Assembly: GCA_934278005.1 (NCBI GenBank)
Contig: CAKQWG010000002.1
Location: forward strand, 1-48,553
DNA length: 48,553 nt
Direction: 5' to 3'
Origin: an uncultured Pirellulaceae bacterium
GTDB taxonomy: Bacteria > Planctomycetota > Planctomycetia > Pirellulales > Pirellulaceae
Numbering within the stretch: position 1 is the stretch's first letter; every line of letters starts with the position of its first letter. Below the pieces are notes generated by a model. It was not told where the DNA came from. It saw nothing but the letters and a program-made list of their open reading frames with translations, and searched no databases. Made by a program: the position numbers and the translations under genes. Shown piece after piece: positions 36,250 through 44,606 of this stretch.

Positions 36250-38445
36250 TCATATCAAGCCTACCATCTTTCGTCCGATCCAGAATACAGACAACATCAA
36301 TATAAGCGTAGCGGCTACTAGCGGGTGACTCCACAGTTGAATTCGTCGAATTTCAGTGGGTGGCTCGGGAACGTCTGCGACGGCTTTGACAATCTGGGTA
36401 AGATCATCGATGGCCACCACCCTCCCGCGGGTGACTCGCGCAAGTTCTTCAAGCACTTCTGGTCGCGCGGGCTTGCCAACTTGTTCAAGTGTAGCCCCTT
36501 GCACAAACAGCGTGGTTTCCAATTCGGCGTCGGTCTGTGGGCAGCGCACGGTCACTTGATGCGAGCCCGCTTCGGCGGTGGTAAACACGCCAGCGAAGCC
36601 ACCCCACTCGGCACCAGTGCTGCTCATCTGCACGGTCTCAGTGCGTCCCGAGGGGGCGACGATGCGCGCAAAGACCTCTCCGCGACTCAGCGGCTCGCCG
36701 CTTTTTTCCATAACGTTGGCGGTCAGAGCTACTGTCTGGCGCACCTGCGGTTGCTCGGGGGAATAGAAGAAGCGAATCCGCTCACCCTCAGCCATGTTGC
36801 GTTGGTAGGCCATCCAGCGCACCACTTGTCCCCAAAATCTGTAGTGATACAGGTCTTCCACGCCGCGCCGCCAGCGCCATGCGCCATCGGTCCCCATGAA
36901 CAGTACTTTGCCCGTGCCGAATGTGCGTGTGACCAACAGCGGGATGCGGCCATATTCATTAGACGACTCTTGATGAACCGCCAACACATCGGTGCCCGCC
37001 TTGGCCCGCACGACTGGCGCGTTCCACTGAAATCCCGGCAGATTCTCCCAGACCTGCATGTTCTCATCTTGAGTGTCGGCCAGTTTCGTTAGCAGACTGC
37101 GCCGCCCCAGCTCAGTCAATGCAAAGTGGCTGGGCGTTCGCGAACCCCAGCCAGTAGGCTGAGCCGCATCGAGGACCACGGGCAGCAGGGGGTCGAGCGG
37201 AGATCCGACAAGCGACATCGAGTAGCCTTTCAGACCAGGCATAAATACGAGCCCACTAGCCTGCTGTTCCACCAAGCCCTTGAGCAAGCGACACTGCTCT
37301 TCGGTCAGCTGCCCCTCTTCAACTCCCACGTCTCCTATGAAGACCACGTCGTACTGCGACAGTTCCTCAAGCGCATCTGGAAAGGCCGGGATATAATCGC
37401 GATTTCCGCCACCTACTTTGCCCAGTTCGGGATGAAACAATAGACAACTTACCTCCACTCCCGGATCGCGCGAGAGGGCGTTGCGTAAGTAACGATACTC
37501 CCAGCGCGGCAGTGATTCGATGACTAGAACTTTTAACTTTTCTTCGCGTACGGCGATGGGCGTCTGACGTTGGTTATTCTCGGTCACTCGCTCTTCGGGA
37601 TGGGCCGGGATGTCCAGTGTCAGCGTGTAGTCAGCTATATCCTCTGGCTTCCACAGGATCGCATCGGAGGTGCGCCCCATCGCCGCGACGCGCACTTGGT
37701 GCTGAATCACGGTGCCGTCGGAAACACGCAGTTCGACTTGAACATTATGGTCGCGGGGCAGTGAGCTTTCGATCGTGAACGGCAGGCGAACGTTCTTGCC
37801 CGCCACGCCAAACGTGGGCACATCGAAGCTGAGTAGATCCAAGTCGGGCAAGCGCGTCTGACTTCCCACAGGTATTCCAAAAATTGGGATCTGATCTAGT
37901 CTCAGTCGCTGCGCAGCCTGCACCGGCGGCAGGCCTGCATTCCAGTCGCCGTCGGAGGCCAGCACCACGGCACGCAAATTTGGATAGCGGTCGCGAGCTT
38001 CTGACAGCGCTCGATACAGATCGCTACTCGATCCACGCTCTTCAGTCGCGAAGGGGCTCAGCACAATTTCTAGTTTTTCAGTGAGCGACTCCCACGTGGC
38101 CGGATCCAACAGCGGTTCCATCGCCCGACGACGGGTCATCAATGGTACGGAACGAGTTTGTTCCAAGCCCATGTCCTGAGTATCCATGCTCAGCGATTGA
38201 TCGCCCAAGACGACCACCGTCGGCTTGTCCGACGGTTTAAAGGCCTGGATTGACTCGGGCTGATTGAGCAGCAGTACGCAGATAATCACGATCGCTATCC
38301 GCAACAATTCCAGCAAACCCACGGGTGTGCGAAAGCCGCTGCGCCGCCACGCGAGCCCGCTGAGCGCGCAGACCAGCAGCAGCGCTGCAACTGAGATCGC
38401 GAGCGTCAGGGTGGTCCATTGGAAAGCGAAAGTTGTTTCAGACAT
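36250..38445 (-). CDS. VWA/GATase-like membrane protein of the MoxR cluster
   Basis: The 731-residue protein has two N-terminal membrane helices (about 11-33 and 45-61) and one at the C-terminus (about 703-727). A VWA-like domain carries a DxSxS-type metal site DQSLSM (82-87). A following region (VLVIESLPRWEYRYLRNALS, QYDVVFIGDVGV, GLVFMPG) has the glutamine-amidotransferase-like fold seen in planctomycete and proteobacterial proteins of this cluster. The catalytic Cys-His pair of true GATases is not evident, so a binding role is likelier. It lies 57 nt after the BatA-like stop and 13 nt before the next start, consistent with one operon. Confidence 0.82.
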   Translation of the reverse strand: MSETTFAFQWTTLTLAISVAALLLVCALSGLAWRRSGFRTPVGLLELLRIAIVIICVLLLNQPESIQAFKPSDKPTVVVLGDQSLSMDTQDMGLEQTRSVPLMTRRRAMEPLLDPATWESLTEKLEIVLSPFATEERGSSSDLYRALSEARDRYPNLRAVVLASDGDWNAGLPPVQAAQRLRLDQIPIFGIPVGSQTRLPDLDLLSFDVPTFGVAGKNVRLPFTIESSLPRDHNVQVELRVSDGTVIQHQVRVAAMGRTSDAILWKPEDIADYTLTLDIPAHPEERVTENNQRQTPIAVREEKLKVLVIESLPRWEYRYLRNALSRDPGVEVSCLLFHPELGKVGGGNRDYIPAFPDALEELSQYDVVFIGDVGVEEGQLTEEQCRLLKGLVEQQASGLVFMPGLKGYSMSLVGSPLDPLLPVVLDAAQPTGWGSRTPSHFALTELGRRSLLTKLADTQDENMQVWENLPGFQWNAPVVRAKAGTDVLAVHQESSNEYGRIPLLVTRTFGTGKVLFMGTDGAWRWRRGVEDLYHYRFWGQVVRWMAYQRNMAEGERIRFFYSPEQPQVRQTVALTANVMEKSGEPLSRGEVFARIVAPSGRTETVQMSSTGAEWGGFAGVFTTAEAGSHQVTVRCPQTDAELETTLFVQGATLEQVGKPARPEVLEELARVTRGRVVAIDDLTQIVKAVADVPEPPTEIRRIQLWSHPLVAATLILMLSVFWIGRKMVGLI

Positions 38446-38502
38446 GCGTCAGGGTCAGCAGAATGATGATCTATGGGCTCAGCTAGAGCCCGCCAATGAT
38501 TT

Positions 38503-40551
38503 TCAGGTTTGCCAAGCGGTGCGCGTGGCGGTGCGGACGGGAGTCTTTCGGGGCAAGCACAAGAGGGCCTCTAGTAGCAGCGCCAAGATCATAGCGATCA
38601 GGAACGCTCGCCACACCTCGCGCACGATGCCGGTGAGACTGCCGGCACGCTGGTCGACTCGCGCAAACGGCAGGCCAGCGAATAAAGTATCGACCTGTTC
38701 ATCGCCAACTCTGCCTCGCTGGTCCTCGGCCAACGAGCGATTGATCGCGAACAGTCGCTCGCCGTGTTGGTACACGCCGGCTTGCCAGTCAAATTCTGTG
38801 GACAGCACATCATCGGTGCCGGCCACGCGGCGCCATTGGTCACTGGGCTGGCTTGACTCACTGGCTTCGCCGGCGATGCGCTGAGTTGTATTGCCAAGCG
38901 CGGTTTGCCCACGCTCAATAGCTCGCTGAATAGCCACAAACAAAACCACGCCGCTCTCAGCCAGCGTCGATGCGCGAGGATCGGGAGACCCGGCAAAGAA
39001 ATAGACTCCGCCACGCGAAGTTGGGACTCGAGCCAGCAGCGGCGCGCCGCCGGTTAAGGTGGCCAGCTTCGACCACTCGACGTCGCCCGCCAATTTCCCA
39101 TAACCTCGTAGTTCCAACTGCCCGACGGGCAGACCTGCACCGCTGCTGGTTGCAGCTAACAGATCCTGGTCGCCACGCCAATTCTCCACCATCGCCTTGT
39201 GCTCCTGGCCGATCCAACCGTCCCAGCGGACACCCATAAACTGCTCACTCAGAGGCATGTTGCTGCCAGAGGATAGACGGCTGGGGGGAAAGAAAATCAA
39301 TTGACCGCCGTCGGCAATGTATTTCTCGATTGCTGGAGCAATCGCTGCGGACGGCAAGCTGGTTTGCCACAGCAACAGCGCCGTATCATCGAGAATTAAC
39401 GAGTCGAGCTGATCGGGGCTGAGCACTTGGACATCATCATGGCTGACGCCGTCCGTGGAGACGGAAGCGGCAATTTCCAGTGGCCGTGTGGCAGCTCGAT
39501 CTTCGCTGACTACTACCACGCGTCGCGGCGGTGGGTCGTCGAAAACAAAGTAAAACTCGTTGTCGGCATTGTTCTCATCAGCCGGTATCGATACGCGACC
39601 CCAGCCCTTGGTTTGATCACCGGCCAGAGCCACGCGATGATTGCGGATCTCGGTTTGACCCCCGCCGAGTTCGACGCTCACTTGGCTGCGAGCACCCTCA
39701 ATCTCAATTTGTACCGGCACGGTCAATTTATCATTCGCCTCCGTCCCTGCGCTGGCTCTTGATAAACGCAACGACAGCAGCAGGTTGTTTGTGGTTGCAC
39801 CCGCGGTCTCGGACACTTCGCGACGAGCGTCCGTTACTCGAATGGCAATGTTTGCATCCGCCTGCTCGGGGTAGGCTAGAAGATGAAACCGAACTGAATA
39901 GGGCAAGTTCTCGAAACCATCGCGCACCAGGCCCCACGCTCCGCTCTCGGCACGCCAGTCGGCTTCGGCTAGGTCGGAGCAGATCCAGATCTCGGTCGGC
40001 CCCGGCTTGTTAGTCTCTAAGTAGTCGAGCGCACCTTGCAGCATGCTTGGCAAATTTGCAGAAGCGCTCGATGCTTGCAGGGCAGGGGAGTCGATCAGGC
40101 CGTCGAGCGAGTCGAACGACTCAGCCATGCTGGTGTTTGCATTGATTGCGACCCAGTGAGTTGAACCGAGCGTGGCGAGTGCGTCGGCGAGTTGTTCGCG
40201 CGCACTATCGAGTTTGGAAAGGCCGCCGATGCCTCGCTGTTGCATGCTGGGAGAGCGATCGAGCAACACGATCGTCGTGTCGACTTTCCCACTCCCCGTC
40301 ATGCCCAACAATCCACTGGCCAGCGGCCGCGCAATAGCAAAGATCAATCCCGCAATAGCCAATGTTCGCATAGCCAGGATTAACCACTGACGCAGCCGCG
40401 CCAGTCCGCGGTTCATGCGATTGGCGGTCAACAGAAAACTCATCGCCCCCCAGCGCTTGGTCTGGTAACGCCACTGGTTGATTAGATGGATCAGGATTGG
40501 CAATGCGATCAGAGGCACTGCGATCAACATCAGCGGCTGCAGGAAACTCAT
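38503..40551 (-). CDS. BatA-like VWA membrane protein
   Basis: The 682-residue protein begins with the BatA N-terminal module: MSFLQPLMLIAVPLIALPILIHLINQ, the KRWGAMSFL segment, and a second membrane helix at about 56-76 (WLILAMRTLAIAGLIFAIARP). The VWA domain follows, with DRSPSM (98-103) as the metal-ion-dependent adhesion site. The remaining part is a beta-rich extracytoplasmic region and ends with a membrane helix (FLIAMILALLLEALLCLP). Bat proteins act with MoxR ATPases in envelope stress tolerance or in assembling membrane complexes. The start overlaps the DUF58 stop by ATGA (40548-40551), so translation is coupled. Confidence 0.88.
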   Translation of the reverse strand: MSFLQPLMLIAVPLIALPILIHLINQWRYQTKRWGAMSFLLTANRMNRGLARLRQWLILAMRTLAIAGLIFAIARPLASGLLGMTGSGKVDTTIVLLDRSPSMQQRGIGGLSKLDSAREQLADALATLGSTHWVAINANTSMAESFDSLDGLIDSPALQASSASANLPSMLQGALDYLETNKPGPTEIWICSDLAEADWRAESGAWGLVRDGFENLPYSVRFHLLAYPEQADANIAIRVTDARREVSETAGATTNNLLLSLRLSRASAGTEANDKLTVPVQIEIEGARSQVSVELGGGQTEIRNHRVALAGDQTKGWGRVSIPADENNADNEFYFVFDDPPPRRVVVVSEDRAATRPLEIAASVSTDGVSHDDVQVLSPDQLDSLILDDTALLLWQTSLPSAAIAPAIEKYIADGGQLIFFPPSRLSSGSNMPLSEQFMGVRWDGWIGQEHKAMVENWRGDQDLLAATSSGAGLPVGQLELRGYGKLAGDVEWSKLATLTGGAPLLARVPTSRGGVYFFAGSPDPRASTLAESGVVLFVAIQRAIERGQTALGNTTQRIAGEASESSQPSDQWRRVAGTDDVLSTEFDWQAGVYQHGERLFAINRSLAEDQRGRVGDEQVDTLFAGLPFARVDQRAGSLTGIVREVWRAFLIAMILALLLEALLCLPRKTPVRTATRTAWQT

Positions 40552-41459
40552 CGGGCCCTCCGATGATAAGCGCGGTCGACCAGAAAGCTGGTCAATTCCT
40601 GCGCATAGGGTGAATCGATCGAAATGCGACGGTAGTCTACCGCCGTCTCCAGCATAACCCGTCGGAGCGCGGTCAGGTATAGATCCAAAGCCGCATGATA
40701 GCGATCGGCTATCTCGACCGGATCGGCGAAGACTGCCGTGCCCCCTTCCATATCCAGAAAGCGCGTCGGTCGTTGAAAGTCAAAAGCCAACTCTTCCGGA
40801 TCGAGCAGGTGAAAGGCGGTCACGTCGTGCTTGCGAAACCTTAGGTGCTCAAAGCATTCGCGCAGGCTTTCCGGTTCGACGAACAAATCAGAGACCACGA
40901 TGATCAGTGCCCGCTGTCGCACTGTCTCCGCGAGCTCATGAAGGATAGCCACCAGACCCGTCTCGCCGCCAGGCTGAGCCATTTCAAGTGTATCGTACAG
41001 CGCACTCAGATGCGCTGGATTGCGGCGCGGCGGTATGTTGTGTTCGATCCCCTGGGCCGCACAGGCCAGGCCTACCGCGTCTCCCTGCTGAATCGCCAGA
41101 TAACCAAGCGCGGCTGAGAGGCGCTGGGCATACTGAAATTTCGTCAATCCCACGGAGCCAAAATCCATGGAACCACTGGTATCGACAATCAATATCATGC
41201 GAAGATTGGTGTCCGCTTCATACTCTTTAATGTAGAAGCGATCGGAGCGTCCGTAAGCCCGCCAATCCAATCGTCTCAGGTCATCCCCGGGAACGTACTT
41301 GCGATACTCAGCAAACTCCACGCTGGCGCCGCGATGGGGGCTGGTGTGGCGTCCTGAGACGCTGCCCAGCATGGCACCGCGTGAGAGCAGGGGCAGAGCT
41401 CCCAGCTGAGCAAGTACCACAGGGTCCACAAAACTGCGTTGCCGGCGTTCAAGTGTCAT
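40548..41459 (-). CDS. DUF58 domain protein
   Basis: The 303-residue cytoplasmic protein has the DUF58 core YRKYVPGDDLRRLDWRAYGRSDRFYIKEYE (about 52-81; start and end residues given from the visible motif) and a VWA-like part with an intact metal site DTSGSM (93-98). DUF58 proteins regularly follow MoxR AAA+ ATPase genes and are thought to work with them. Overlaps of ATGA at both ends (41456-41459 with moxR and 40548-40551 with the BatA-like gene) show a tightly coupled operon. No membrane segment is visible. I am confident of the family, but its biochemical role is unknown. Confidence 0.93.
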   Translation of the reverse strand: MTLERRQRSFVDPVVLAQLGALPLLSRGAMLGSVSGRHTSPHRGASVEFAEYRKYVPGDDLRRLDWRAYGRSDRFYIKEYEADTNLRMILIVDTSGSMDFGSVGLTKFQYAQRLSAALGYLAIQQGDAVGLACAAQGIEHNIPPRRNPAHLSALYDTLEMAQPGGETGLVAILHELAETVRQRALIIVVSDLFVEPESLRECFEHLRFRKHDVTAFHLLDPEELAFDFQRPTRFLDMEGGTAVFADPVEIADRYHAALDLYLTALRRVMLETAVDYRRISIDSPYAQELTSFLVDRAYHRRAR

Positions 41460-42478
41460 GCGTCGGGCGTCTCTTCTACCAGCCGACGAACAATATCACC
41501 CGCCGAGACCCTTTCGGCTTGTGCCGCAAAAGTCGTGATCAGGCGATGCGTCAACACGGCTGCAGACACCGCTTTAACATCTTCAATGCGGACCATATAG
41601 CTGCCGTATAGGGCCGCGCGGGCTTTGGCACCCAAAATTAAATTCTGCACAGCTCGCGGACCGCCACCCCAAGCCACTAGCGGCTTGAGCCAAGCCGGCG
41701 CGGTGTCGCCTCCTGGACGCGTCTTGCGGACCAACCTCGCAGCATACGTATAGATGTGATCAGGCACAGGTACGCGGCGCACCAAGCTCTGGTGGCCGAT
41801 GATGTCCTCTGCCGTCATCAAGTGATTGAGCGTCGGCAAGTGATCGCCAGTGGTCGTCCGCGCAATCTGAATCTCTTCTTCCTCGTTGGGATAGTCCAGC
41901 TCAATCAGCGACATAAAGCGATCCAGCTGGGCTTCGGGCAACGGATACGTCCCCTCTTGCTCGACTGGATTCTGCGTGGCTAAAACCATAAACGGCGGCG
42001 GCAGTTCGAACATCTTGCCCAGCACCGTCACGCGATGCTCCTGCATGGCTTCTAACATGGCTGCCTGCGTTTTAGGCGGGGCGCGATTGATTTCGTCGGC
42101 TAATACGATATTGGCAAATACCGGTCCGTGCACAAACTGAAACTCGCGGCGTCCATGCTCGCTGTCTTGAAGAATGTCAGTACCGGTGATGTCCATCGGC
42201 ATCAGATCCGGAGTGAACTGAATGCGGCTGAAATTGAGCGACATGGTTTCGGCAAGCTTGCTGACCAACAGCGTCTTAGCCAAGCCCGGCACTCCCATCA
42301 GCAATGCGTGGCGACGCGCAAAGAGACAAATCGCCAGCTGCTCAATCGTGTCGCGCTGACCGACAATGACCTTGCCTAACTCTGCAGTTAATTGGCGATA
42401 CGCCTCTTGCAACCGATCGATGGCTTGCACATCGTCGCCGCTAAGCGGCACAGTGGCGGCCGTTGAGACCTGACTCAT
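41456..42478 (-). CDS. MoxR-type AAA+ ATPase
   Basis: The start is set at the ATG at 42478 (340 residues), which has TTTAGGA 7 nt upstream; an ATG at 42505 would add nine residues. The protein has the MoxR Walker A GVPGLAKT (62-69), Walker B IVLADEINRAPPKTQAA (about 124-140) and sensor-1 ATQNPVEQEGTYPLPEAQLDRF (about 167-188). MoxR ATPases are chaperone-like and act with VWA proteins to assemble or remodel complexes. It is the first gene of the run that continues through DUF58 and BatA-like genes. The upstream metallopeptidase gene ends 88 bp before it on the same strand, so read-through is possible. Confidence 0.95.
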   Translation of the reverse strand: MSQVSTAATVPLSGDDVQAIDRLQEAYRQLTAELGKVIVGQRDTIEQLAICLFARRHALLMGVPGLAKTLLVSKLAETMSLNFSRIQFTPDLMPMDITGTDILQDSEHGRREFQFVHGPVFANIVLADEINRAPPKTQAAMLEAMQEHRVTVLGKMFELPPPFMVLATQNPVEQEGTYPLPEAQLDRFMSLIELDYPNEEEEIQIARTTTGDHLPTLNHLMTAEDIIGHQSLVRRVPVPDHIYTYAARLVRKTRPGGDTAPAWLKPLVAWGGGPRAVQNLILGAKARAALYGSYMVRIEDVKAVSAAVLTHRLITTFAAQAERVSAGDIVRRLVEETPDA

Positions 42479-42566
42479 AGTTGTTCCTAAACTCGCGTTG
42501 CGCATCCGGAATGATTACCAGCTGGAATGGTTTGTTTGAACTCGCATTATAGACTGAAGCACAGCT

Positions 42567-44333
42567 CTAGGGCTGGCTCAGCGGAAATTCCTTTTCCTCA
42601 AACTTACAGTGCTCCAGCCGCTGCAGTAGCTGCTCAGCGTGAGGCCCGACGAACCCCTCGACGATGAACACTTTATCTGATTGCAACACGACATGGGACT
42701 GTGCGCCTTGAGCAAAGACGCTCTCGCCGGCTTGCTCCTCCGCCGGCGGAGCGGCGGCTAGCTGTGAGTCGTCCGGCTGCGCTAAGTCGCGTGCTGGGGC
42801 TGAGTCGGTCCCGTGATCTGAGCCGGGTGCTGGGTCTGGGCCGGGTGCTGGGTCTGAGCCGGGTGCTGGGTCTGAGTCGGACGCGTGGTCTGCGGGCTGC
42901 GGCTGATCAGTGGCGACCGGCTTAGACAGTTGGCGATAGCGCCGGTAGGCGTCGGCAAATTCTTGAGCATCGCCTGGACTATCCCACACGCTGGCGTAGA
43001 CAAGTGCTAAATTGCCCTGTGCATTGCGAAAAACGTCATAGCGATCACCATCCCATCCGGCGGCGGCGGTGCTGCCGCCAGGGACGCGCTTGAGCAGCAC
43101 TCGAGTCTGCAATTCGCCCAGGCAGTTTCCGCCTAAGCGCTGCCACTGGTCCCCGAGCACGTCGCTGGCATCGGGCAGTGTGACCCGTTGCGGCACGTCG
43201 ACCTGGTGCAAGTACTTGTGGGGATGAAGAATTTGTTCGGTGCTTAGCGGCGGATTGGCGTACAGCTCATGCACAGCCTCCCAGCCACCTTCGCCAGCTA
43301 CGGCCAATACAAATAGCATCCCCTGAAAGTATGGGAAAATGAGCGTGTCGCGAAAAATCGCCGGCGCCGAGCGGAACGTCTTGCCGCCGGCAAGCGGCAG
43401 CATCCAGCTCATGATATTAAACGTAGCTCGCATGGCCACGGGATCCATCTGTGAGACATCTTGCTCCCCGTCCATTTCCACGAACATCAGCAGCGTGGCG
43501 TCCCCTTCGACGAGTGCTGAAAAGGCCAGCAACATATCGTCGTCCTGCTCGATGCCCTTCTGCATCGCGTTCAAGTCGTACAACTGGTCCTGCAGCGCAT
43601 GGGTCAATTCGTGAGCCAAAGTGGTCTTTTGCTCGGCCTTGTCAAACGCAACTTTTGCCCCTAGCAACGTGGCTATGAAACTCGGCGGCTCAACGGGCCC
43701 ATCTTCGACAATCAACACCATCCGCTTATGGCTTGGGTCGTAGAAGCCAGCCACCTCTTCAGTCAACATGCTCGTCATCAGCGCGATGGAGTCGAGCGAG
43801 GGCGGGACAAAGCCGAAAACTTTGTACGAGTGGTCCATCAAGGCGAGCTCCTCAGGCGTGTACTCCTCAGCGATCAACTTGAGCATCTCCTTGCCCAACT
43901 GCTCGCGACTGAAGATGCTCGGCTGCACATCTTGTGCGAAAGCCTGGCCACGGATACGACTGACGACGCCCTGATACGCGAGCGTGTAGTTCTCCAGAGC
44001 CGCTTGATAGTCGCCCTGATCCGCCAAGCGATCGCCAGCTTGCGTGAGCTGCTCGATGCGCTCGTCGGAAATCTCAGTTGCTGTTTGCTCAGTTGCTGGC
44101 TGGTCAGTTGCTGGCTGGTCAGCCTGGTTTTCCTGCACTGCCGCAGGAGTTGGCTGCTCAGGCTCGTCAGCCGTGACCGAAGAAATGAAGCGGCTGCCAC
44201 AGATCACTGCACCGAAGGCTAAAAGAATCGCCAGCATACATCGCTGGCGTTGATAACTGCACTGCATTGCATGGACGGCATGCGGTTGGTGAGCGATAGA
44301 TAGGAGAGGCAAGTTCATAGTGGAAGTCTTCAT
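42567..44333 (-). CDS. Exported HELTH-type zinc metallopeptidase-like protein
   Basis: I use the ATG at 44333 (588 residues); ATGs at 44318 and 44267 are also possible, and the frame extends upstream to 44486. A leader with a hydrophobic stretch (MLAILLAFGAVICGS) precedes a Pro/Gln/Thr linker and a short TPR-like helical pair (RLADQGDYQAALENYTLAY). The catalytic region has HELTH (241-245) and a downstream ALVEGDA segment whose Glu could be the third zinc ligand, as in gluzincins. The C-terminal part has an 18-bp-repeat-coded DPAPGS linker. It is probably a periplasmic or surface protease; the substrate is unknown. It is divergent from the HerA-like gene. Confidence 0.72.
   Translation of the reverse strand: MKTSTMNLPLLSIAHQPHAVHAMQCSYQRQRCMLAILLAFGAVICGSRFISSVTADEPEQPTPAAVQENQADQPATDQPATEQTATEISDERIEQLTQAGDRLADQGDYQAALENYTLAYQGVVSRIRGQAFAQDVQPSIFSREQLGKEMLKLIAEEYTPEELALMDHSYKVFGFVPPSLDSIALMTSMLTEEVAGFYDPSHKRMVLIVEDGPVEPPSFIATLLGAKVAFDKAEQKTTLAHELTHALQDQLYDLNAMQKGIEQDDDMLLAFSALVEGDATLLMFVEMDGEQDVSQMDPVAMRATFNIMSWMLPLAGGKTFRSAPAIFRDTLIFPYFQGMLFVLAVAGEGGWEAVHELYANPPLSTEQILHPHKYLHQVDVPQRVTLPDASDVLGDQWQRLGGNCLGELQTRVLLKRVPGGSTAAAGWDGDRYDVFRNAQGNLALVYASVWDSPGDAQEFADAYRRYRQLSKPVATDQPQPADHASDSDPAPGSDPAPGPDPAPGSDHGTDSAPARDLAQPDDSQLAAAPPAEEQAGESVFAQGAQSHVVLQSDKVFIVEGFVGPHAEQLLQRLEHCKFEEKEFPLSQP
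42821..42874. repeat. 18-bp tandem repeat coding for a DPAPGS linker
   Basis: Three copies of AGCCGGGTGCTGGGTCTG, the middle one with one change, lie in frame in the metallopeptidase gene. They code on the minus strand for repeated Asp-Pro-Ala-Pro-Gly-Ser units near the C-terminal third of the protein. Confidence 0.9.
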
Positions 44334-44389
44334 AAAAGTTACGCTGGCCTGTTCGGGAGTTCGTTTATGATCCTCAGTCAGCGTGGGCC

Positions 44390-44423
44390 TGCGGTGGTAA
44401 TTGTAATGCGGTGGTAATTGTAA
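44390..44423. promoter_or_regulatory. Tandem 17-bp direct repeat in the divergent promoter region
   Basis: TGCGGTGGTAATTGTAA is present at 44390-44406 and again at 44407-44423, exactly head to tail. It lies between the divergent metallopeptidase (start near 44333) and HerA-like (44607) genes. It could be a pair of regulator binding sites, or a small duplication without function. Confidence 0.35.
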
Positions 44424-44606
44424 TGCAGATGCGACACCCCCAGGACTGCGCGGCGTACGATCAATGCAGCGGCCCATTATAACCATCGCCTAAACCCGTT
44501 GGACGCGTCGGCGACTGTGCTGCCCAGCTGGCGGCAAATCGTTATGATCATGAATTCGCTCCCCTCATGCCATTCAGCCAGCGATTCGCTCACGGAGAAA
44601 ACAGTC

